The notes under the pieces are model-generated. The model had not been told where the DNA came from and did no database searches. It saw only the letters and a list, made by a program, of their open reading frames with translations. The translations under genes were made by a program, and so were the position numbers. From the NCBI GenBank assembly GCA_963921195.1, contig OY992536.1:332275038-332339037 (forward strand): DNA of 64,000 bases, in the 5' to 3' direction. Each line of letters opens with the position of its first letter. Position 1 is the stretch's first letter. This DNA comes from Pegoplata infirma. Its lineage: Eukaryota; Arthropoda; Insecta; Diptera; Anthomyiidae. Of this stretch, positions 43,624 through 54,893 are shown one piece after another.

Positions 43624-44298
43624 CAGGGATGTTAAATGGGGTTTTCAATTTTGTACCAATTTTCAAAAAAAATTGTACTTTTGACTGTACCATTTTTTTT
43701 TTTGAGAGTGTTAATTCGGTTGTACTTAATTTTGTATACCCCCCAAAATCGTATATACCCCCCCCCCCCCCCCCACAAATGAATAGGCAAAATTTATATG
43801 GTTGTGTAAACACGAAAAATGTATCAAGATCTGAGAATTCTTCTAAAGATTAAAGGTTCTTCTAAAGATTAAAGGTGACTGTTAGTATTGTGGAAAATTC
43901 TGAGACCTTTTTTTGATAAAAGTGAGTAAGAATTTTTCCCAAAGTGTCTAATTCTGATACTTTCTCTATAAAAATAAGTTTTTAGCATCCGGAAATTTTT
44001 GTAAAAAAATTTTAGAAAAATTTAATTTGAAAACTTCTTTAAACTGTTTTAAAACAAGGGGTAAAACTTAAAAAAGTCTCATTTATTGTGTAAATCGGTC
44101 TGAAAATAGAAATGCTCACAACATTTCTATTTTTTGTTAAGAAAAAAGCTGGGTTTTTTTACCGATATTTCGATGAGTTATAAAGAAAGAATTTGAAAAT
44201 TTGAAAATTGTACCAAATGAGTCGCGGTAGTACCACGGTACGTTTGAAGGTCAAAATGTACCAAAAAAATTACAATTGTACCAACTTTAACATCCCTG
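43624..44298. mobile_element. hAT-type element CAGGGATGTTAAA (675 bp)
   Basis: CAGGGATGTTAAA and TTTAACATCCCTG are the ends, with the perfect 8-bp duplication GTCCAGGG (43616-43623 and 44299-44306). Subterminal AATTGTACC / GGTACAATT motifs occur at both ends (about 43652-43692 and 44205-44283). A long C run (43759-43775) lies inside. Confidence 0.93.
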
Positions 44299-44306
44299 GT
44301 CCAGGG

Positions 44307-44961
44307 TCTAGACCCAATCTAGTTCTAAAATGTGAATGAACTAAAGTGTAATATAATTTTTCCCATTTTCTAGTTTAAATTGGCTTAAAATTATATAACT
44401 TTGTTTTCCTTATTTTTGGGAAAATTATGAATTAAAACCAAGAAAAAATCCTTGGAGCCAAATCATTCCCTCTTTTTCTCAAAATTTAGTTTATTTTCCT
44501 AGATTTTAGTTCACTTTTTTTTGAGTGTGTGCTACCAAGTAAGGTACTTTAGCTGTACTGGCCCGTTGGTATTTTTCTGCCTGGGCAACTACTTGTTTTT
44601 GGCATTGAGTTATGAGGTATGCATAATTAATTGACTACATTCTTTGTATTTTAATTGTTTAAGAACTAATTTATAATTTATTCTGGCTTGTTTGCATTAA
44701 TAATGATCATGAGTACAATATATTATATAATTGGACTATACTGGGTGTCTATGGCCAAATTTCAAGTATTTTAATACTGAAACCTGAAAAAATGAGATCA
44801 AGTAATTGTTATGCCTCAAAAAGGCCTGATAATCAAAATAGCTTTGGTTTGCAGAGAGGGTGGGTTTAATGCACAGACCATATAGACATGCAACACAAGT
44901 GCTTATGTTGGTACTTTCAATATGGACGCATACAAAATACTACTAAATTTACTTCTCTGCC
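44307..44961. other. Spacer; ends with a piece of the GC-rich foldback
   Basis: No gene is visible. 44810-44875 (CTCAAAAAGGCCTGATAATC, GCAGAGAGGGTGGGTTTAAT) is half of the GC-rich foldback. Its continuation appears only at 48947-49171, so the DNA from about 44876 to 48946 is probably inserted material. Confidence 0.5.
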
Positions 44962-47498
44962 TACACACAAAAAAATAACCGAGGTAACAATACCTTAGCT
45001 GGCATAGGTATTTATTTTTTCTATGAAATCAAAAATATAAGTTTTATTATCTTAGCACTACGTAATTTAAATACCTAATTGGCTATGCAACTTTTACTAT
45101 TCTATTTAGGTAGAATTTCGAAAAAATTTTTGACAATAATTTTAAAATTCATAAAAAATACAAACATCAGAAATATTTAACATTTTTTTGTCAAAGTTTT
45201 TTAACGCAATAAAAGTCATTGGAAATTAACAATTAGCGAAATATTAGAACAGCAAGGTAATTAGTTTTAAAAGGAAATTAATAACGTAAAAATAATTCAA
45301 TTATTTTACTGTTTTTTAGATAACGTGAACAAAAAGGAGTCTTCAAGAATTAAAGATCCAGAGATCCAGAACTAAGAAGCAACATGTGCAAAAAACTCAT
45401 CAAGAATACCAGAATTAAGAAAAAAGCTCAGAATCAACTATGTATATTTCTCAACCATATTTTCTCAGAATCTGATTATTTTTTCTATAAGAAAATGCAT
45501 TTTATCGAGAAAATTTTTGGTATAAAAACGTCTCATAAATAAGATTATTATAGAATCTGAGACTTCTCTTTGGAAATAATGTGAGAAATATATTTTCTAT
45601 AAAAAAAAATACATATCTTAAAATCTGTGAATTTTTCTATAGGAAAAATGTTTAAGATTCTTATAATTATTTGCAGAAAAAGGTCACAGAATCTGAGAAT
45701 ATATCAGTATCAGGTCCCGAGATGTTTTCTGCAAAAAATTTCTGATTCTAAAACATTTTTTCTAAAGACAAAATCTCTGATTCTGAAACATTTTTTTATA
45801 GAAAAATTTTTCTTAAGAAAAAATGTCTCAGAATTTGAGAATTTTTCTATAGAAAAAATGTCTCAGAATCTGAGGATTTTTTTTTATAGAAAAAATGTCT
45901 CAGAATCTGAGAATTTTTTTTTATAGAAAAAATGTCTCAGAATCTGAGAATTTTTTTTATAGAAAAAATGTCTCAGAATCTGTGAATTTTTCTATAGAAA
46001 AAATGTCTCAGAGTCTGAACTTTCTCTAAAGAAAAATTCTTAGATTCTGGGAAATTTTTTCTAGAGAAAAGTATTCAGATTCTGAGACATTTTTTCTAAA
46101 GAAAAATTCTCAGATTCTGAGACATTTTTTCTATAGAAAAATTCTTACATTCTAAAACATTTTTTCTATAGAAAAATTTTCAGAATCTGAGACATTTTTT
46201 CTATTGAAAAACTCTCAGATCAGAAAATTTCTGAGATTCTGTGACAGTTTTTCTTTAGAAAAATTCTCAGATTCTGAGACATTTTTTCTATAAAAAAAGT
46301 CCCAGATTCTGAAACATTTTTTCTATAGAAAAATTCTCATATTCTGAGACATTTTTTCTGTAGAAAAACCCTCATATTCTGAGATTTTTTTTTCTATAGA
46401 AAAATTCTCGGATTCTAATACAGTTTTCTATAGAAAAATTCTCAGATTCTGATATATTTTTTCTATAGAAAAATTCTTATATTCTAAGACATTTTTCCTT
46501 TAGAAAAACTCTCAGATTCTGATACATTTTTTCTATAGAAAAATTCTTAGATTTTGAGACATTTGTTCTTTAGAAAAATTCTCAGATCATGAGACATTTT
46601 TTTTGTAGAAAAATTCTTAGATTCTGATACATTTTTTCTCTAGAAAAACTCTCATACTGTGACATTTTTTCTATAGAAAAATTCTCATATTCTGGGACAT
46701 TTTCTCTATAGAACAATTTTGAGACATTTTTTCTTTAGAAAAATTCTCAGATCCTGAGACATTTTTTCTATAGAAAAATTCTTAAATTCTGAGACATTTT
46801 TTCTATATAAAAATTCTCAGATCCTGAGAAAATTCTTAGATTCCGAGACATTTTTCTATAGAAAAACTCTTAGATTTTAAGACAAATTTTTTCTATAGAA
46901 ATATTCTCAGATTCTGACACATTTCTGTAAAGAAAAGTTCTCATATTCTGAATTGTGAGACATTTTTCTATAGAAACATTTTCAGATTCTGAGATTTCAG
47001 ATTTTTTAAAAGAAAAAAAATCCAGAAACTAAGTATTTTCTGTAGAAGTCTCAGAATCTGTGAATATTTCTATTAAAAAAATGTTTAAAAACAGAAAAAA
47101 TTTCCGATTTTGAGTCCTACATAAGATTCTGAGACATTTTTCTTATTATCAACCTTTCTTTAAAATTTGTAAAAATTGAAAAAATAAAATTAATAAAAAA
47201 TAATAAACTTTTCGTAGTTTTTATTTAAATTTTAAAAGGAAATGGTGTAAAAATGCCATTACTAATACAAGGTAATACTACCAAATTATTTACGTAATAT
47301 CACCTATTTATCAATGCTATTTTACCTAAAAAGCTAAGGTATATTTCTGTCAACCATAACAAATTTTCGAACATAGGAATTACCTTAGCTTTTAAGTAAC
47401 ATTACCTTTTAACTTAGCAAATGCTCCGTTTGCCTGGCGCTAAGGTATTTTTATACTATAATTTTAGGTAATATTACCTCGATTTTTTTTTGTGTGTA
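44962..47498. mobile_element. TIR element carrying SAT35 (TACACACAAAAAAA ends, 2537 bp)
   Basis: TACACACAAAAAAATAACCG then AGGTAA at the left, and TTACCTCGATTTTTTTTTGT then GTGTA at the right, with TA flanks. Subterminal AATACCTTAGCT / AGCTAAGGTATT motifs recur in both orientations (about 44990-45075 and 47270-47480). The core is SAT35 (45430-47125). It is unrelated in its ends to the other SAT35 carrier at 41216. Confidence 0.85.
45430..47125. repeat. SAT35 minisatellite array D with two orientation switches
   Basis: The best-preserved array. Units read forward at about 45720-45795, reverse (GTCTCAGAATCTGAGAATTT) at about 45806-46015, and forward (TTCTCAGATTCTGAGACATT) from about 46030 to 47000. 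Both switches coincide with the TTTCTATAGAAA-type palindrome that separates units. The 99-residue frame at 45627-45926 is the array in translation. Confidence 0.9.
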
Positions 47499-47636
47499 GA
47501 ATACGTGTGCCTGTATGTGTGAGCTTTTGCATCTGTATTTTAGTTGTTTGTTTATGTTTTGTATGAAACGTCAGCAGTTACATGCGCGTGCTGCCACTAA
47601 TGCATACACATGTGAGAAACTTTTTCGTTTCACCCC

Positions 47637-48947
47637 TACACTCAAAATAATAACTCTGTTAAATTACAGAAAAACTCTGCTAATTTAACAGAGTACACCA
47701 TACTTTTCCAGCTAACAACATTTCTTGATAATTTTACTAAAAAACTCTGTAAAATGATTTTGACAGAAAAAAACTGTTAATTTACAGAGTTTATAGTAAA
47801 ATATTGGTTAACTATGAAAGCTTTTTTACAGATAAAACTCTGTAATTTTATTATAAAATTATTAAATTATTAAAAAATTTAACAGAGTACACCATACTTT
47901 TCCAGCTAACAACATTTCTTGATAATTTTACTAAAAAACTCTGTAAAATGATTTTGACAGAAAAAAACTGTTAATTTACAGAGTTTATAGTAAAATATTG
48001 GTTAACTATGAAAGCTTTTTTACAGATAAAACTCTGTAATTTTATTATAAAACTCTGCAAAATGATTTGGACAAAAAAAACTGTTAATTTACAGAGTTTC
48101 TATTAAAATATTGATTAAATAAACCACCATTTAGCAAAGAAAACTACACCCAAAATAATAACTCTGTTAAATTACAGAAAAACTCTGCTAATTCAACAGA
48201 GTACACCATACTTTTCCAGCTAACAACATTTCTTGGTAATTTTACTACAAAACTCTGTAAAATGATTTTGACAAAAAAAAAACTGTTAATTTACAGAGTT
48301 TATAGTAAAATATTGGTTAAATATGAAAGCTTTTTTACAGAGAAAACTCTGTAATTTTACCATAAAACTCTGTAAAATGATTTGGACAAAAAAAACTGTT
48401 AATTTACAGAGTTTCTAGTAAAATATTGGTTAAATAAACCACCATTTAGCAAGGAAAACTATGAAATTTACATATATTTGATGCAAAAAAAAAATTACAG
48501 AAAAAACTCTGTAAATTTACAGAGTTTAGTTAAATGCATGTTATTTTGTAAAATTTTTATAAGATTTCTGAAAAATAAATTTTGATAACTTTTTTTGCTA
48601 CTTTTTCAACTTTTTCTCAAAAAAAAAAAAAAAATTACAGATAAAATTTTGATGATTGGTAACAAAAACAAAAACTACTCAAAACAGAAAACTTTTTTGG
48701 TTATAAAAAAATACGAAGTATTTTGCTTAGATCTGTATTTTAGCAGAAAACTCTGTTAATTATCTGCAAAATTAAGATTACAAAGTAAAAAGTAATATAA
48801 CAGAGGAAACTTTGTTTTTTTGTCACAACAAAATACAAAGTTTTTTCTTTAAATCTGTATTTTGACAGAAAACTCTGTCAAATATCTGTTGAATTGAGAT
48901 TACAGTCATTTTACAGAGTATTTTACAGAGTTATTATTTTGAGTGTA
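47637..48947. mobile_element. TA-flanked TIR element with internal duplications
   Basis: TACACTCAAAATAATAACTC and its complement GAGTTATTATTTTGAGTGTA are perfect 20-bp ends. Inside, a block with AACAGAGTACACCATACTTT, GATTTTGACA and ATGAAAGCTTTTTTACAGA is repeated at about 47685, 47879 and 48196, and a near-terminal sequence (CTACACCCAAAATAATAACT) recurs at 48146. This suggests growth by unequal exchange. Confidence 0.88.
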
Positions 48948-48960
48948 TGGTTTAATGCAT

Positions 48961-49150
48961 AGAGAAACATAGAGGCGAAGGCGTCAAAAATTGAGTTGTC
49001 AAAGTACAACTTGTATACATGTATTTGTTGACAAAGTACGACTTGTAAACATGTATTGTGTGGTGAATTCACATCGACAACGTACGTGTGAAAATTTAGA
49101 AAAATATAGTGATATTATTTTTTCTTTCACCTTCGCCTCTATGTTTCTCT
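48961..49150. mobile_element. 190-bp TIR element with 14-bp flanking repeats
   Basis: AGAGAAACATAGAGGCGAAGG and its perfect complement end at 49150. ATGGTTTAATGCAT occurs immediately on both sides (48947-48960 and 49151-49164). A direct repeat of 9-14 bp would fit a Mutator-like insertion (usually 9 bp). It sits in the GC-rich foldback target, whose normal text is GGTTTAATGCATGG. Confidence 0.75.
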
Positions 49151-49171
49151 ATGGTTTAATGCATGGAGTAT

Positions 49172-49658
49172 CCCAGCAAAAACATGGTAATGAATTGTGA
49201 AAAGTAATCATTACCAAGTACATTATTTATAATGAGTACCCATTACTATTAACATTATTTTAAGCCCAAAAGTAACTACTTCTCGGTAATATGTTATAAA
49301 AGCACCTCTAAGTAATAATATCTTCTTGCACTTGCAGTTTTTAACCTTTACAATTCAATTAACTTAAAAAGTACTGAAAAGCTTAATAAAAATTACGCAA
49401 TTTTTAAGTTTTAGTAAAAACAAGTTAAATTTTAAAAGTTTTAATTAACTAATTATTTTACTCCTTATTGGTAATAGGTTTTTACTCCTTATTTGTAATC
49501 CGAGGCAGTAACTACTTATGAATCTCCATACTCTTCACTAGTTATTTTTGTCTCACGCCCTTGTTAAAATAATAAGTGTTTCATTCAATAAGTAACTACT
49601 TATTAACATCTGTTTCGGATTACAAAACCCATTACTAGTAATGCCAATTTTTGCTGGG
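49172..49658. mobile_element. CCCAGC MITE, copy 3 (487 bp)
   Basis: CCCAGCAAAAACATGGTAAT to TTTTTGCTGGG. It interrupts the GC-rich foldback at GGAGTAT / ATGTAA. The empty target GGAGTATGTAAT (reverse strand at about 39203-39215) implies duplication of AT only. Confidence 0.9.
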
Positions 49659-49660
49659 AT

Positions 49661-50815
49661 GTAACCCTAAGCCCGGCTAAAGGCCGGCTACGCAGAAAAC
49701 CTTTATTAAAAAAAAAACAAATCATAGAAGTCGTAATTTCGACATTTCGTCAAAAAAAAATATTTTGGATTTCTTGACAACCCGAGTAAAAAAGTTTATA
49801 TATAATTATATATAATTTGATAAAATTATTTATAATTATATATATTTGATAAAATTATATATAATTATATCCGAATTTTTTTTATATAAAATTTTTTTAA
49901 ATTATATCTAATTATATATAATTTGATAAAATTTTATAAAATTAGATAAAATTATATATAATTTTATCAAATTATATATAATTATATCAAAATTTGTTTT
50001 ATATAAAATTTTATAAAATTATATCAAATTATATATTTTATTTCGGTTTGAGTCCATATTAATTATTTCTAAGAAATAATTATTTTTGTTGTAAAATAAG
50101 AAGACTTCAGCGCCAAAAACCCCACGATTTAGCGAGATAAACCTAGTTATAGATATTTTTAGTTTAATATCTTAAAAACGTAAAAATTCAGTTACTTAAT
50201 CTTATTTTTTAATAATTTTATGTATAAAATGTATAATGTACTTTAAAATCAAACTGCTCGTTAGTCAATTTTGACTAGTTGCAGTAATAAATATATTAAA
50301 AAAAAAAAAAAAATTATATATAATTTTATAAAATCTGATATAATGATTTGATAAAATTTTATATAAAAAAAAAATCGGATATAATTTCATATAATTTTAT
50401 CAAATTATATATAATTTTATATAATTTTATCAAATTTTTTGAAAACAAAAACTTCTTTATATAATTTTATATAATTTTATGTAATTTTATCAAATTTTAT
50501 ATAATTATATAAAATTATATAAAAAACTTTTTTACTCGGGAATTTGATTTTGGGAGAAATAACATCTTTAGACCTATCATTTTGGGCTATATGTCGCAGC
50601 TTGGGCGATATGACATTTACGGTGGTGGGCGATATGACATTTACGGTGGTGGGCGATAAGACCTTGGGCGCAATGTCCTTACGCCATTTCAAACTCCATA
50701 AATTAATTTAGAGGCTTCGCTAAATATTTTTTTTGGGTAGCAGGATTTACGTGGAAATATATTTCCACACTCTCCGCAAAATAATAAGGAACATTTTTAA
50801 AAAATATTCAAATGA
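49661..50815 (-). repeat. Inverse copy of the 38828-39180 segment, split by a CCCGAGTAAAAA element
   Basis: 49661-49780 plus 50541-50815 match the reverse complement of about 38828-39200. They share GTCATATCGCCCA-type motifs, AATATATTTCCACACTCTCC and the foldback end. A 30-bp unit (GATATGACATTTACGGTGGT) is tandemly doubled here at 50608-50652. A third, diverged relative is at 57966-58460. Confidence 0.8.
49781..50540. mobile_element. CCCGAGTAAAAAAG TIR element (760 bp)
   Basis: CCCGAGTAAAAAAGTTT and AACTTTTTTACTCGGG are the ends. The interior is almost pure TATATAATTATAT-type text except about 50030-50300. Comparison with the empty segment near 39070-39090 (TTGACAATTTGG, reversed) indicates duplication of only AA. 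It is the shortest complete member of this family here. Confidence 0.85.
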
Positions 50816-51225
50816 GCAGTGTTGCCATTTTGACGCTTTTCGGGTATTTTCTGGTGCTTTTTTGGTCTGTTTACCCGGAGTTTTTTTTCGAATACCCTTT
50901 TTTAAAAAAACGGGTATTTATGGCGCTTTTTATTTTTTTCGTGACGCTTTTGGTGCTTTTTATAAAAACTTTGTGATTTTGTTATTATTTCGTTTTGCTG
51001 ATTATTTTTATATCAAGGTCTTTCAGAAAATATTTACTAAAGTTTTTGTAACAAAACTATTATTTTTTTGTTTTTCTGGCCTGTTGTTTTTTGAAACAAT
51101 TCTGAAATTTTTTGGCTAAATTATAAACTGCCATCAAGTATTTACAGTCAAATTTCTTCAAATCAAATCTACCAAATATCATTTACAAAAGAGGCATTTT
51201 ATATACTACTATATATTAGAGTTCG
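50816..51225. other. Spacer without recognised repeats
   Basis: It contains a 128-residue Phe-rich frame (50733-51119) that starts inside the inverse repeat copy. GACGCTTTTCGGGTATTT / GACGCTTTTGGTGCTTTT pieces repeat weakly. I do not recognise a protein. Confidence 0.35.
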
Positions 51226-52385
51226 TTTGGTGACTGTGTCACTTCATCGGTTTATCGGATATCATAATTTTTTTAAAGGATTTATGGAGCTCCTTGGGGT
51301 GGTTCAAAACATCTGAAAACGCGGATTTTGAGTTGATTTTTCTGCAGAGAAAAAACGGCTGAATATATTGCAAATCTGATTTCACCAGTCGATTCTACAG
51401 CAAAAATTAAAATAATAGCAGTTTTTTTAACTCTTAAAAAAAGTTCCAATAACCCACTGCAGGGGGCGGAAAAATCGATTTAAAAAATAAAAAATTTAAA
51501 TTGTTTTTTTAATCATGCACGATGAAGAGGCAGTTTTTGCTTAGAAAATTGGTACAAAAAGCACCTTTCTATCACAACCCATTAAAAAGTTATAAGGCTT
51601 CCAAGTTTTTTTTCTAATGGCAAAATTATAAAACACTGACCGAAATTTGAAAAATTTTTGGATGTGTCAGCGGTCTGGACACTCGTTTTCGATTTTCATC
51701 TCAATGCTGATTCCAAATCTGGTTTCCAAAATGTTTCGTAACGTCAGGTTTTTGAGATAATTGTGGCCAAAGCTCACAAAAAACGCATTTTTGTGCATTA
51801 TTGAGAGCATTTTTTTATGATGTTTTTGGATGATATTCAGGGATCATAAAACTTGTTTTATATTAAAATTTCGATGCTGATTCTAAATCTAGTTTTCAAT
51901 TTTTTCTATCACGTCATGTTTTCAAGAAAATTGAGGTCAAAGTTCTCAAAAATCGTGTTTTTGTCCATTTTGGAGAGCTTATAACTTTTTAACGGGTTGG
52001 GTTAGAACGAAAAATTTGGTACCATTTTGTTATGCTGAAAATGCTCTTTAATTGTACATATTTAAGAAATTTATTTAAAATGAAAATGGAAAAACCTTAT
52101 TTTTCCGCCCTCTGTGGTGGGTTTTTGGAACTTTTTTTAATGTTTAAAAAACGACCAGTGTATTATTTTTTGCTGTAGAATCGACTGGCGAAATCAGATT
52201 TGCGATATATTCAGCCGTTTTTGCTCTGCAGAAAAATCTGCTCAAAATTCGCGTTTTCAGATGCGTTGAACCACCCCAAGGAGCGAATTTTTTTTCCAAA
52301 AAAATACCGCCATTCTTTTTAGTTCCCCTAAATCCTTCAAAAAAATTATGATATCCGCAGATCAAATTTTTAAAATTAACTCTAA
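51226..52385. mobile_element. Foldback FB-D (TTAGAGTT ends, 1160 bp)
   Basis: TTAGAGTT and AACTCTAA are the outer ends, with TA on both sides. The inner text TATCATAATTTTTTTAAAGG, TTCTGCAGA and GATTCTACAGCAAAAA is answered by its complements in the right arm, with many mismatches and indels. The centre is about 51800. Confidence 0.75.
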
Positions 52386-52559
52386 TATATATTATAAATT
52401 AACTCTTCGTTAAATTTAACTTTTTCATAAAAATTTTGACATAAGGCTCCGTTAAATCAGCAGTTAGCAGCTAATTTTTCATTGATTGATTGATCATCCG
52501 CCCTAAATCTTAAGCAAACTAAATTTTTTACATTTATTTTTACTACAGAAAACAAAATA

Positions 52560-54420
52560 CTACAAGGAAGGTCTTTCACACGGCACCCATTGATTGTCCT
52601 GAAATTTGCATATTGGAAAGAGGGGAGCAAAAAAAGAGTTACCTGTTTTTTTAAAGCTGTCCAATCTCACATTCAGCGTGTCAAAGAAACTATGTGACCA
52701 TTTTATACAGATCGAAAGGTTTTTCGAAGGCCTATCCGATGGTGTATTGGTTTCGTGTCCAAATTCGTCTTCGTTAAGTTCGTTATTCCCGAGTAAAAAT
52801 AAACATATATTACAATATATAACTTGATACATTTTTATCTGCTGAACAAATGGAGGCGAAAATAACATTCGGAAAGAAATATTTAAAAAAAAATCGTTTT
52901 TAAAGGGGAAAAAATGGGGAAAGGAGGTCAATTTTGTATCTGCTGAACTAATGGTCCTAGATACTTGAAGTTTGAGCTGAGGTGTATTGGTTTCGTGTCC
53001 AAATTCGTCTTCGTTAAGTTCGTTATTCCCGAGTAAAAATAAACATATATTACAATATATAACTTGATACATTTTTATCTGCTGAACAAATGGAGGCGAA
53101 AATAACATTCGGAAAGAAATATTTAAAAAAAAATCGTTTTTAAAGGGGAAAAAATGGGGAAAGGAGGTCAATTTTGTATCTGCTGAACTAATGGTCCTAG
53201 ATACTTGAAGTTTGAGCTGTACGATCCTATCGCGGAAATAACATTCTGGAAGAAGTACTTTTTAAGAAAAATCTGCTTCTTGGGGGAAAAAGGGGGAAGA
53301 AGGGGGAAGAAGGGTAATTTTGAAATTTGAATCCTCTCGCGGAAATAACATTCTAAAGTAAGTACTTTTTTAAAAATTCCGCTTCTATGGGGGAAAAAGG
53401 GGGAAAGTAGGGCAATTTTGTATCTGCTGAACAAATGGTCCTATATACTTGAAATTTGGACTGTACGGTCCTGTCGCGGAAAAAACATTCTGAAAGAAGT
53501 ACTCTTTTGAAATTTCCGTTTTAAAGGGGAAATAGTGGGAAAGTATGGCAATTTTGTATCTGCTGAACTTATGGTTCTAGATATTTGAAGTTTGAACTGT
53601 ACGATCCTCTCGCGGAAATAACATTCTTGAAAAAGCACTTTTTTAGAAAATTCTGTTTCTAAAGGGGAAAAAATGAGAAAATAGGGCCTTTTTGTATTTT
53701 CCGGGGGGAAAAGGTGGAAAGTATGGTAATTTTGTATCTGCTGAACTAATGGTCCAAGATACTTGAAGTTTGAACTTCACATTCCTCTCCCGGAAATAAC
53801 ATTCTGAAAGAAGTACTTTTTTAAAAATTCGTTTTTAAAGGGGAAAAATGGGGAAAGAAGGTCAATTTTGAATCTGCTAAACTAATGGTCCTAGATACTT
53901 GAAGTTTGGATTGTACGATCCTCTCGCTGAAATAACATTCTGGAAGAAGTACTTTTTTAGAAAAATCTGCTTTATGGGGGAAAAAGGGGGAAGAATAGTA
54001 ATTTTGAAATTTGAATCCTCTAGCGGAAATAACATTCTAAAGTAAGTACTTTTTTAAAAATTCCGCTTCTATGTGGGAAAAAGGGGAAAAGTAGGGCAAT
54101 TTTGTATCTGCTGAACTAATAATTGTCCTAGATACATAAAATTTGGACTGTACGATCCTTTGCCGGAAAAAACATTCTGAAAGAAGTACTCTTTTGAAAA
54201 TTCCGTTTTGAAGGGGGAAAAGGGGGAAAGTAGTGCAATTTTGTATCTGCTGAACTAATGGTTCTAGATACTTGAAGTTTGAACTGTACGATCCTATCGC
54301 GGAAATAACATTCTGGAAGAAGCAGAAAAATGTAAAAATGTTCCCTCTTTCTGCCGACCACTGTTCTAATGGCAAAAAATGGGGAAAGTAGGGCAATTTT
54401 GTATCTGCTGAATTCACAAA
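52560..54420 (-). repeat. Degenerate array of about 145-bp units
   Basis: About ten units share ATCTGCTGAACTAATGGTCC, TAGATACTTGAAGTTTG, CTCTCGCGGAAATAACATTC, GAAGAAGTACTTTTTTA and GGGGAAAAAGGGGGAAAGTA. Frames of up to 203 residues on the minus strand translate these repeats and show the same peptide again in each unit. The array resumes at 57125-57735. Confidence 0.85.
52741..53219. repeat. Perfect 240-bp tandem duplication
   Basis: 52741-52980 and 52981-53219 are identical as far as I can read them, including a 45-bp fragment of a CCCGAGTAAAAA end (CCCGAGTAAAAATAAACATA) in each. The identity points to a very recent duplication or an assembly artefact. Confidence 0.93.
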
Positions 54421-54893
54421 AAAAAACGAATTGTTATATTGACCCCCATATTTGTGAATACAATAAACTTTTATCACTGAAAGTGCTACTATACGGAAAT
54501 TTGTGATATCAACTAACGATTGTAAATATTGATTGTTGAAAAAAAATCTTAAATCGTAAAAAATCTTATTTTCTTTCAACAAAGAAATTCAACAAACACA
54601 AAAACTATTTGTTGACATGATAAAATTATTTTGAAATACAATTAATTGACTAAGTTTGCTGAAAACAAAATCGAAATTTTGTATTATGCAAGGAAGATGT
54701 ATAAAGGAATGCTACGAAACAAGTAGTTGGTCGCCATAGTTATTTTTTTGATTAAAATCAGAACAATAATATTTACGAATTTTGGTAACAAAAAAAAAAA
54801 CAAATTCAAATTTTCTTGAAACAAATATTTACATACATATGTATTTGTCAAAAAAAGAAAATATATTAAAATTAAATATCGACGAATTGGTAA

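Noticed and set aside
43482..43853. Overlapping plus and minus frames with Pro/Gly runs
   Set aside because: They cross the boundary between two hAT elements and a poly(C) tract; composition artefact.
45430..47125. CRISPR-like regular array
   Set aside because: Units are contiguous degenerate 35-bp minisatellite repeats without unique spacers, and the DNA is eukaryotic in character.
52560..53171. 203-residue minus-strand frame, the longest in the window
   Set aside because: It is made of the 145-bp repeat units and the 240-bp tandem duplication, so its two halves repeat the same peptide. No domain is recognisable.
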